The position numbers and the translations under genes are program-made. DNA of 64,000 bases. Origin: Roridomyces roridus (lineage: Eukaryota > Basidiomycota > Agaricomycetes > Agaricales > Mycenaceae). How positions within the stretch are numbered: the first letter of the stretch is position 1; each line of letters begins with the position of its first letter. The notes below the pieces were generated by a model. The model did not search any database. It was not told where the DNA came from and saw nothing but the letters and a program-made list of their open reading frames with translations. The stretch is from NCBI GenBank assembly GCA_029378245.1, contig JARKIF010000037.1, forward strand, positions 1-64,000, read 5' to 3'. Below are positions 22,922-32,700 of the stretch, piece after piece.

Positions 22922-23391
22922 GAATCCAGACGTTGCGGTCGGGCAGTATCCGAAGCTTGGTTGAAGTAACGTAGTCCACGAAAGATGGTTCCCTGGCTCC
23001 ATCAGCCGCGTTGTTTTCGCAACTTTGCGAGTTGGGCCTCAAGGCCCAAGTCCGTCCTTATACTTGCAGTGCTACTCGGTCTCCCTCGCTGACCCACGGC
23101 CCCCAGAAAAATTTGCATCAAGCACTGACGTAAGTAGGTACACCGCCGAGCTTGCTTCTCAGTACTTGGTTGGAAGGGAAATCAACTCATGTCTTTTTCA
23201 GTGACACTGGTAAGCCCAGTATACCTCCCAGAGTCCATCGTACGTAAATATGCGGCCTTGCTATACCGTGATCTGCTTCTAATAGCCGTGGCTATTTTTG
23301 GCCTGACTTCGGAGGAGCTCCGACGGCTTGCAGGGTCAAGCTTCAAGCAGTAATACGGATACTCTTCCCCGCCGCGGGAGCAAAATTGCAG

Positions 23392-23399
23392 TATAAAAG
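23392..23399 (+). promoter_or_regulatory. TATA box
   Basis: TATAAAAG lies 66 bp before the ATG of the small secreted protein gene, a usual distance for fungal core promoters. Confidence 0.7.
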
Positions 23400-23457
23400 C
23401 CCCACCCACCTACGTCAAAATCATCCAGCGTCTCCGAGCATCTTCAGCAAATTCAGC

Positions 23458-23950
23458 ATGTTCAACCGCGTGCTTTCTACGTTCCTCACAGCGCTCGCAT
23501 TGTCGACTCTGGCGAGCGCCTCCGCCGAACTGCCGCACCTCCACAACGGCCAGAGCATCGCCTTCGATTACACCGACTCGATGCTCAACGGCGACACGTG
23601 GTTTGGCATGGGAGTTCTGCCCACCGGTGCACCGGCTCCCGAGTCAATTGTCGAGGCAGGGTATGACCTTCATTTTTGTGTGGGTTTACAACCGGCTGAC
23701 AATCTTCAGTTGGGCAGGACCCGTGGTCATCAACATTGACAACGAGGACGGAATCCCAGCGACGTTCTTGCTTTCGTATCCGTCGTTCGCTCCCGGGCTC
23801 TCTTACAGCAAGTTTTCCATTTTTCAGTTGAGCGGAGTCAAACTGATTTAAATCCGTCCAGCCGTGCACTTGTTCCAGTACGATATCCAGACCCTCAAGA
23901 TCGTCATCCCCGACGTTCACAACAAGACTTTCATCTGGGTCAATGCCTGA
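23458..23950 (+). CDS. Small secreted protein, three exons
   Basis: Exons 23458-23660, 23710-23807 and 23862-23950 give 129 residues. The first 23 residues (MFNRVLSTFLTALALSTLASASA) are a clear signal peptide. The mature part has HNGQSIAFDYTDSMLNGDTWFGM, PTGAPAPESIVEAGWAGPVVI and ends YDIQTLKIVIPDVHNKTFIWVNA. It has no cysteines and one possible N-glycosylation site (NKT). Intron 1 is ordinary (GTATGA...CAG, 49 bp). Intron 2 keeps frame only if it begins GCAAGT, a GC-AG intron, with a CTGAT branch site; no GT in the area restores the frame. A TATA box precedes the gene. The protein is likely exported; no family function is known to me. It lies inside the gap of a broken oxidoreductase gene. 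Confidence 0.7.
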
Positions 23951-24245
23951 GCCTGTGATAGCGCCGGCGCCGGGCGGTTTAGATACAATGTCCTGTGATG
24001 GCCTTTGATTCAGTTGCCGGCAATCCACCAGGAATTCGCAAATCCTTCTGTAAATCCACACGTTGACACTGTGACTGTGGATGACCACCAACGCCCCTGT
24101 CCCACTTGATTATGCCTTCTCCAACTCCTTGATTGGTCCTCAGTGATCTTCTTCTGCATACGTATACCACCCTCACTCGATTGGACCGACTAGTAGCATG
24201 TAGTAATACCCACAGATATGTCTCCCCATGGCCACTGTTGCGCAA

Positions 24246-24342
24246 CAATAAGTACAGCCCAATACCTCAAGTGCCCCTCCTTCAAGTTATCCATCGCCTT
24301 CTTCACGCCTTCCTTCGTCATAGGGAACCGTTCGATAATGTG
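24246..24342 (-). pseudogene. C-terminal fragment of a zinc-type alcohol dehydrogenase
   Basis: The minus strand encodes HIIERFPMTKEGVKKAMDNLKEGHLRYWAVLI, the usual end of fungal zinc alcohol dehydrogenases (the TK.GV..A...L..G..RYR.VL block). Nothing upstream of it remains. Its edge at about 24343 abuts the surviving exon 5/intron 5 edge of the oxidoreductase copy on the other strand. This suggests a rearrangement between two dehydrogenase-like genes or an insertion carrying the fragment. Confidence 0.6.
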
Positions 24343-24974
24343 CCGTGGGGACGTGCGTTCCCTCTTCGAATCCATGAACATATTTATTGCATTTGCTGAC
24401 GGCCTTGAAGTCATTGCCTCAGCGTGCTCGGATCAGAAAGTCGATTTCCTGCGCAAATTGGTCGTGGAGGTTGCGTTCAACTACAAGACGGTGGATACGC
24501 GGGAATTTGCTTGTGCGCGAGGGACCCATTGGTATGTGTGTTTCAATCTTTCCTCTTGAACGATGGCATGTTGAACTCGTCTAGATGTTGGGATATTGTA
24601 GGAGGCGACGTTCTGACCGTCAACGCACAGTCTTCAACAAAGTCGGCAGTCCTGCCTGAATCGTCGAGGTGAGTTCCATTCCGCCCGCCCGCGCGCCCGC
24701 CGACTTGAGCCTCGACCTCAACATACACCCCAGAATCCCATGCCAATGATGGGCAAAGGCGTCTCGATGAACTTCATCTCCTCGTTTGTCCACATAACCG
24801 AAACACCTCGCAGAGTTCAATCGCACTGTGCCGGCGGCACTCATCAAGGGGACGCTCGTGAGCAGCCCGGAAGACGTTCGGCATGGGCTGGAGTGCGTTG
24901 GCGAGATGATGCGGGCTGTACAGATGGGGGAGACAAATCGGAAGGCAATGGTTGTGGTGGGTGAAGCGGCCTAG

Positions 24975-26140
24975 GAGTGAATCTGGACAGATGTGTACTT
25001 GAATTCCTGTGATGGTCGGAGATTGGAATCTGAAGTCTGCACATAAAGACCGTCGTGACTCGTGGAATTTAATACAGCAAGGTTTTGACGCTCACTCGAA
25101 GCAAAGCAGGTCAGCATGACCATTATCCTGAGCCGTCTGCCTCACAAAAAGAGGCATTGGCATCGGTATAGCTGGGCTTACATAGGATTCTGAATATTTG
25201 GAGGTGAGAGCCTGAATCTGATTGAGATCGAGCTGTATGTTCAATGAGGCGGCTGGTTGGAAAGACAGAGTTGGTTTCCCAGTTGAGTGAACAAGAGAGG
25301 TCCAAAGATGCAAAGAAGTATGTAAAGGCGACATGAGACCGTAGTCGCAAGACAATGAGTAGCGAGACTGTCGGCCCTCGGGTGTGCAACGAGATCCGGT
25401 CTGAGTAGAGTTCATCAAGATAGGACCAGGAACTTTGAAGCAATGCAGATTGAACAGTTCGTCAAGACTCCAAGGAGTCTGAGGGACAGTGGGCGTGCCG
25501 CGCCTGATTGAGGTCGATTTACGAGTCCAGAATCGGAAATGCCATCGCTTGTTGGAAGGCTTTCCACAGATGCTTGCCGAAGAGACGTGCATGAGCCACC
25601 GTGATTGACAAGAGAAGGATTAGCAAGAGAGGAGCTGTGAAGCCACTGGCATCGTCAAGTCGTGATGATGGTGGTGAGAAGAAAGAGCGAGTCCGGTCAT
25701 CACCAAATCCTGAAGGTGATGACAAGGCAATACAACGCCTTATATACCCTGCCAGGCACAAAAGCGGTATCAGGCTGATATTCTTTTCACCAACCCTTAT
25801 GGGAGATCTTTTCCCTTGGCAAGGCCCATAAGTTTGTGAATGTATACAAGGCTGACCTTGCCTACCGGGCAGAGTGATGTTTGTGATGCATTACCATGCT
25901 CGATACAGACGATATTAGCACATCGCGAGGACGTTGTCCTCATCAGTTTGTACTCTTATTTATTGCAGTTCACGTCGCACACAAAATAGATGGCAGAAAA
26001 AAATGATGTATTGAAAATAAACATATAGTACGTTTACGCAGTGGGAGCACCGCCGGAAGCAGCGCCAAGAGCAGGGTCAATGACACCACCGCTCGCGTTG
26101 GGAGGAGCATCGGATCAATACGCTCTTTCTTCTCACCGCC
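24975..26140. other. Expanded spacer between reductase copy 1 and F-box copy A
   Basis: Patches of this region match the compact spacer of the other arm (42836-43168): GCCTGATTGAGGTCGA near 25502, a GCCATCGCTT...TTGGAAGGC patch near 25540, GGTGAGAAGAAAG near 25672 and GGATCAATACGCTC just before the F-box start. The rest, about 25080-25500 and 25700-26110, is absent from the other arm and is therefore inserted or rearranged. Most of it shows no gene. Confidence 0.55.
26034..26111 (-). pseudogene. Possible terminal exon of an unidentified gene
   Basis: The minus strand reads DAPPNASGGVIDPALGAASGG followed by APTA and a stop at 26034-26036, with AT-rich sequence beyond it that looks like a 3' flank. 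The composition is protein-like and unlike the surrounding DNA, but there is no upstream exon. It may be a captured gene end within the inserted part of this spacer. Low certainty. Confidence 0.3.
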
Positions 26141-27196
26141 ATGTCCGACGGTCCTCCCCGCTCACAGCCAGTCATCGTCGATCGAGCAGCCATCCGGGCC
26201 GGGGAGACCAGACATTACCCATTGGAAACTATTCCCGACGATATCGTCCGCGAGATCTTCCTCCAGTCTCTTCCCGCTCATGGCAGCGTCCAGCCCAGTC
26301 GATACTCCGTTCCCCTTGTCCTGGCGCAAATTTGTGCTCGTTGGCGGGAGGTCTCGCTGGGGACTGTCCAGCTGTGGAACTCCGTCGACTTTACCCTGCC
26401 CCATTCCGAAGGCATTGTGCAGCTCCTTCACACCTGGTTCCGTCGGGCGAAAGCGCATCCGCTCTCACTCACGGTGCGCTGTCCCCGAGCATGCGTCGTG
26501 CTTCCCGCCGGGTTGATCCCGTTGATCAAAAAATATGCGCCTCAATTCAGCTCCCTCGCGCTGAGCGTGCCGTCATCCCAGTGGGCCGAATTCATCAGCG
26601 CGTTCAGTGGACCGTTCCCCACCTTGCGACACCTATCTCTCCATATTCAGACCCAGCCCGGCTATCCGAATCAAACCGAGGTATTCCCGGCTTTTGCCGA
26701 CATGCCCCAGTTAGAGGAGCTGCACATCCATATTATCTCCAGTTTCTCCAGCCTCCGCATCCGCTCCAAAACCCTGACCACTCTCAAACTCATGAAACCC
26801 ATCGATATCGAGGAATTTGAAGAGATCTTTCGATCTCTGCCGAACCTCCGTTATTTATCATTGCCGCATGTCGGGATGCGGACGCCCAGGCCTGCTGCGA
26901 TCACCTATCCCCTTCCCTTGGAATCACTCTGTTTGAGTGCGGCCCTTTACCTCGACGCTGTCACCCTCCCCCACCTCCGTAATCTCGACGTCGTGCTGCA
27001 CAACCTCCCGGCCATCACGGCCCTGTGCTACTTCATCTCCCGCTCCGGGTGCACGCTCGTCGATTTAACACTCCGCGTCGCACAGCTCTGAACGACATGG
27101 CCTCACCGCTAGTCTCTCGTAGACAGACTACGATACAGCTGACGAACAAGTTGTAGCTGTATGTAGTCTGTTTGCAATCGCGCCCCTTTGGCAGGT

Positions 27197-28218
27197 GCCA
27201 CCCAATCGACGTCATCGCCCAAAAGGGATGACCACGTGCACTGCCAGCGCAACACCTCTCCTCCTCCTCCCTCGCTCGTCTCGCCCTCCGACGCGTCCCT
27301 GCCGTCCACTACGCCACGAACACCATCCCAGAAGCTCATTCAAGTCAATGTCTCACTCAGGGAGCCGTCTACGCCCGACAATCTTGCTGAATACTCGCCA
27401 CTCGTGTCCCTCGCATATGGGCAAGTCTCACCCTCCATGGCCTTCTGCCTGAGATCCGAGACGTCCAGCCATGTCTCTCGTATCCTCGATGGCATGGACT
27501 ACGCTTTGGTTAGCGTCTTCGCGACCCCTCTCCCCGATTTCGCAGCCTGCAAGTGACGACGCCGCACCACACGCCGTACGCGACGCGATTACCGTTGGAG
27601 CACGATGGCATTGGTAACTGGATCTCAGGTGCGTCGTTAGCACTCCTTCTCTGTCCCTTTCCCTCATACTCTCTACCCAGGTCCGTGCAGGTGGGGGAGC
27701 ATCGAGTCTGCGCCGACAGCATCGGTACCACAGAGTTCTCTCGCCGCTCCACCCTCTCCGGTCCTCCCCGTCGCTGCGCACACGATAGTCTTGCTACGCT
27801 AGGCACACCGACGCCGGAGTGCCTGATCTCCTCCTTTCCACCGGCTACGTGCAGACGTTCGGCGCTGAGACGTTGTCGCATCCTCGACGTACTGTTAATC
27901 GCATGAATTGGGAGGCTGAGCGAAGGATTGTCGAGGCATTGTGCACAGGCGGTTAGGACTCGGGAGGGTGCCCTGTATTCCTGTATTGGCGGACTCATGA
28001 GCTCAGAGCAGTCTACATCATCTATTATGATCCCTTTCACTGCTGCTGGTAGTATACTTATTCAATGTCACATTCCTTTCAACTCCTGCCCAGCGTGGAC
28101 TGTTTTCGACAAGTATCTAAGCCCAGAAAAATAGTTGACGAGCAGCGGGCTCGAACCGACGCGAGCGAAAAGGACCACGTGACGCATCCCTTTTGGGCGA
28201 TGACGTCGATTGGGTGGC
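27197..28218. mobile_element. 1-kb element with 34-bp perfect inverted ends
   Basis: Positions 27197-27230 and 28185-28218 are exact reverse complements over 34 bp (beginning GCCACCCAATCGACGTCATC). CACGTG follows just inside both ends. It lies in the F-box gene. Between the gene break and its left end there is a further hairpin (about 27122-27173). CCTCACCGC occurs on both sides of the whole 1.1-kb insert (near 27101 and 28220) and could be its target duplication. The interior has no recognisable transposase. Confidence 0.7.
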
Positions 28219-28353
28219 CCCTCACCGCGGTCTTCCAAGCCATCCCATCGCTCACTTCCCTCCGCCTCCACTTTACCGGCAACTCCGGCATCCGAACGAT
28301 CTACAGCGTCCTCCAATCCACCACCATTCTCCCATCGCTCCAGCACTTGGCTA

Positions 28354-28996
28354 TAGGGCTGGGCACCGTAACCGTATTACACGGAATACGGCTCCGTAAT
28401 ACGGAGACGGTGCCGTGCCGTGGCCCCTGGTGGTGTGGTTTACACGGCCCGTGCTCAACACGGCCGTGTGCCGTATTTCCCGTATAAATCCGGCCGTTGC
28501 GGCCGTAATACGGGAATCCTCGGGAATCTGTCCTGAACACTGTCAGCGCGGTAGATGTGTGTCGGAATTGTCTCACTGAGTGATGTAGGAGAGTGTACAA
28601 GTGCGGAGATAGCATCCCCTTTGGGTGGGCGGGCTTGCTCGGGCTGCGGCGGGTGTCGTTGATGTTTACGGCAGCCGCCATCAACACATCAACGCGCCAT
28701 CAGCTCGACGGCGGCAGATGTTCCGAGCCCCAGGAAGGGTGGTTATGAATGGAAGGAGTCAATTGGACCGTAGGATATGTTGAAACTTGTGTTCAATACT
28801 CTTAATCAGGCAGTAACTCAGAGAAATCACTCACCATCAATTTACGGCCGTGTTACGGAAATACGGCCGTATACGGCACCGTCCCGTACCGTCAGCAATG
28901 TCGACTGCAATTTTACGGACCGTGATCACACGGCCGTCTACCAAAACGGCCGTAATTTTTACGGCCGTGTCCGTTACGGTACGGTGCCCAGCCCTA
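28354..28996. mobile_element. hAT-type MITE, 643 bp
   Basis: Termini TAGGGCTGGGCACCGTA and its exact inverse, with an 8-bp target duplication CTTGGCTA at 28346-28353 and 28997-29004. Removing the element and one duplication restores the F-box reading frame (HLAIVES). The interior is packed with CCGTATTACGG and ACGGCCGT-type palindromes near both ends, and has no transposase. TIR sequence, 8-bp duplication and subterminal palindromes all fit hAT. Confidence 0.93.
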
Positions 28997-29794
28997 CTTG
29001 GCTATAGTCGAGAGTTTACCCCAACTCGGGGACACGATGATGGCAAGCCCTCACACACCCTCATACTACACGCCGGTCGTCATCCGGGGAGGGTCGGGCG
29101 TGACTTACACGTACGGATACGAATACGATCGAGTGGCGTCGATGCTGTCCGCGCGTGCGCCTGGGACTCAGCTCAAGTCATTCTCGTTCACACTACAGCC
29201 CACATTTCACTTCCTCCAAGCCAACAACCCGATTGCTGCGGAGCCGTTCATCCCGTGTGGAGCACCCGCGGCGAAGATTGCGCAGTTACAGGGAGACGGG
29301 CTGGATGTGCGAGTGCGGGTGCCTCTTGCAGGGGCACCCGCACCGACGATTTACTGGCCGTCGCGTGGAGGTTTGTTCGCCCTTTCCTTGGAGAATCATC
29401 TGATTTATGATTTGCCAGCTGAAGATGCGGAGATTCTCGCGTTTCCTGCTTGCGAGGGTGGGGAGTAGACGATCCGTCGACTGAATCACACCCCATCTCT
29501 TTCTTTTAATTTAGCTTTTATTCATCCATTATGTAATGTCTTGTTGCATTCAATCTGTAAACTTTCCTGGACGCCTGCGCCTCGCATAAACCTTGCCATG
29601 TGGCCGTCAAACCTGCAGGGTTCGTTGTCAACAAAGGTGCGGCATTTGGAAACGAGCGGAAAGGACACGTTATGGCGTGGAATCAAGCACACCCAATTCA
29701 AACCGGCTTCCCACTGACTAACGGCGAGCTGTATCTGGGCTCCTGTGGGTCAGCTCACAACTGTTCCAGGGTTCAGGTACACATCTTTCCAGTT

Positions 29795-32700
29795 TCAATC
29801 CTGGGCCTCTTCACCGACCACAACCATCGCCTTCCCCTTTGTCTCCCCACTCTGTACAGCACGTATCATCTCCCCAACACACTCCAACCCATGCCGAACA
29901 TCTTCCGGACTGCGCAGGAGCGTCCCCGCACTGAGTGCCGCCGGCACGACGCGATAGAACTCCTCCACGTGTTTCGGGATGATGACGAACGAGGAGATGA
30001 AGTGTATTGACACGGATTTGCCAAAGATTGGCATGGGATTCTGGTGTGTCGAGTTGAGCATGTGCGTTGGGGTTCAATGGAATGTGGACTCACATTGATT
30101 GTTAGGGCGTGGCTGCCGACGCTGTTGAGGGCTGTGTCGGATTAGTGAGAGGAAAGTGGAATTGGGGACTTGGGGACGCACTCGTCATTTGACCGCATTC
30201 CTAGATAATAAGATCACCTCTAAATCGTCTCGAATCGATAAAAGATGCGCACCAAAAAGCGTGCTCCGGCTGCAGCGTTATCGATTGCAGCGTTGAAGGT
30301 CTCGCCTGCCACACTATCCCAATATCTAGGTGGCGGTCATTTGAATCACCACTTCGTTCAACGAAAGGTGAAGATGGAACCCGCACATATCAATGGGCCC
30401 TTCACGCTCAAGGACACCACGTGTATCCACGGTTTTGTAGTTGAACGCAACGTCCACGCCCAATTTGCGGAGGAACTCGACTTTCTCCTCCGATCCCGCT
30501 GAGGCGATGATCTTGAGGCCGTCAAGTTTGGCTAGTTGGATGACCATTCTGGGTTTGGGTCGTCAGTGATAACTCCATGTCAATTCGAAGAGGGAACGCA
30601 CGTCCCAACGGCACTAGCCCCGGATGACACGAACACCGTCTCTCCCTGTATCGGAATAAAGTGTATCAGAATCCAACCATGTCCAAGTCCAACTATGATC
30701 GGACTCTACCTTTTTAGAGCTCGCAAAATCCTTCCAGCCTGCCCACGCCGTTTTACCAGGTACCCCAAGCGCGCCGAGGTACGTAGTCAGTGGCAAGCCC
30801 GGGTGACCGTGTTTGTCGATGAAATACATCCCCAACGGGAGGGAAAGAAGCACGAAGTATTGTTCGAAAACTGGAATCTAATGAGAGCGCGATCGAAAGC
30901 ATGGGGGAGGGAGACAGGACGCACTGAATCCCCTTCCGTGGAGGTGCTGCCCCACTACCACGTCGGAATTGTCCGAGCGCAGGACAACGCCGACACCGTA
31001 CCCTGCGAGCGGTTGGCCGATTTCGAAGGCAGGCTACAATGTTAAAAAAACTTCGGATTCACAACGAGTGACTCACACCTTTAGGACCCATATATCCCTT
31101 CTAATTAGAAGGGACATATGGTGCATGTGTCCATTCTAATTAGAAGGGATAGAAGCAATTCCCCCTAGATGCAATAAATGCTGGAATAAAGGTTGCAATA
31201 AAGCTGCAACCCATAAGAGATAGAGACTTGAAGTCATGCAAAGGTACTATATGTTGCAATAAAGCTGACCTCACTGCGCAAACAAGTCACCGCCTGCCCG
31301 CCACGCGCCGCCTTATGTAATTATCATGGGCGGGATATCTTCCCGCGTTCATAGGACACTGGACTCGGAACGAGTGAATACATTAAATATGCTGGGGTAA
31401 AAGGCTGCGGTGCTAAGTAAACCCGCTGTCTACACGTGTCGCCCGCCCGCCGCCTTCTACACTTGCTATCCGCCCTACCCGCTGCACACCCATGGCGCTC
31501 GTTGGTCAATTTATGCAACCGCCACATACCTCCGCCCACTACTGGCCCACCCTCGATCCACACCCCCGCTGGCGCGCGCTTGGTGGCATCGTCTTGCAGT
31601 GGTGTGTAAGCATAATTTAGCCACCACAGGACGATGTTATCCCGGATGTGAGAGCCAGACGGCAGGGAGCAGGGGACGGGTGGATAAATGCAGGCGTAAT
31701 ACACGAGGACAAGCTACATACGCTGGGCATTATGCCGCGTCACACCGTCATTTGAGGAAGAAAGGCTCCCGGCGAGCTCCAGGCACCGGGGTGAAATCGC
31801 TAGGGCAATTCTGGCGGATTGGTACAATGAAATGTGCAGCACAGGGAGGGGACATGGCTTGAGCGGTGCTGGGGAGATGGGGAGGTGGAAAGGTGCGCCC
31901 GGTGGGTGTACATAGATAGCGTGTCATCGATGTCGATGGGGGTCGGGCAAGGGTAACATGGCACTCGAAGGGTATACGCCAACGCGGGTTGGGAGTTCCA
32001 GAGGGCGGATCTCTTCCCGGCGGTTTACGGCTTGACTGCTGAGGGCGTCGAGGGAGCACCACTGCCAAATGGGAGTGTAGTGGTAGACAGGATGTATGCA
32101 GCGTGCGAGTCGCCGGCCTTGGTACGAGGCACAAGCCGCTGGAGGTGTTATGGAGGGGGCATTGGTTCTGTGGGCTCTATCAAGAGAGGTCCATCTGGAC
32201 AGCGCAGCGACACACCAGCATTCAAAGCCACCGGACCGAGTACCAATCACGCCCATATCCATCGATCCAGGGTAGCCGGGCGTGACGGCAAGTTTTCAGA
32301 GTGGTGTGGGCGTCGAGAAAAGGCGGTGTGGGTCCATGGAGGTCGTCCAAGAGATGACATGAGGAGAGGAGATGGATGTCGGGGAAAGAGAGTTGGGTGA
32401 TCACATGACGGATCAACAACACGAACTCACATCGAAAAATGACGCTCCTCGTACATCCAGCACCCAGAACACAGCTAATCTCCTACGCAATCACTTAGGG
32501 CTATCCCCTGTATTTTCTTATGTATATAATACCGACATTTGGCATCATAATGCCCGTCGGAAGAGAATTCCGTGCTTGGGGGGTGTATAGTGTGCGCGTT
32601 CAACCAAATCCGGGTCTTATGGCCAGCCTGGATCGTTCATACACCTAATTGAATGAATTCTGAGTAGTTGAAAACGTCCTGGAGATTTATGTCTGGGCAC

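Larger units (their letters stand above)
22208..24974 (+). pseudogene. Medium-chain reductase copy 1, fragmented
   Basis: Remains of a gene equivalent to the intact copies at 39403 and 43169. Exon 2 survives as a stub (22208-22310, lacking much of the middle). Exon 3 is interrupted by a CACTA-like element (22403-22921) and resumes at 22927. Exons 4 and 5 are missing. Exon 6 onward is recognisable from about 24345 ([28 protein letters not shown]) through the last exon, which ends near 24974 with GLECVGEM and VVVGEAA in a frame different from its surroundings. The gap (22960-24340) holds a secreted-protein gene and a piece of an unrelated alcohol dehydrogenase. It corresponds in position and orientation to the mirror of the gene at 44711-43169. 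Confidence 0.8.
26141..29468 (+). pseudogene. F-box/LRR protein copy A, split by insertions
   Basis: Close paralogue of the intact gene at 42835-41270. The first 317 codons (26141-27091) are open and nearly colinear, including the F-box (YPLETIPDDIVREIFLQSLP, then LAQICARWREVSLGTVQLWNSV). The frame then ends shortly after DLTLRVAQ because of inserted DNA. Homology resumes at about 28216 (VFQAIPSLTSLRL), is cut again at 28353 by a hAT-type MITE, and continues from 29005 to the stop at 29468 (TPVVIRGGSGVTYTYGYEYD, GGLFALSLENHLIYDLPA). About 25 bp of the original exon is also lost at the first break. As it stands only the N-terminal part with the F-box could be made. Confidence 0.9.
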
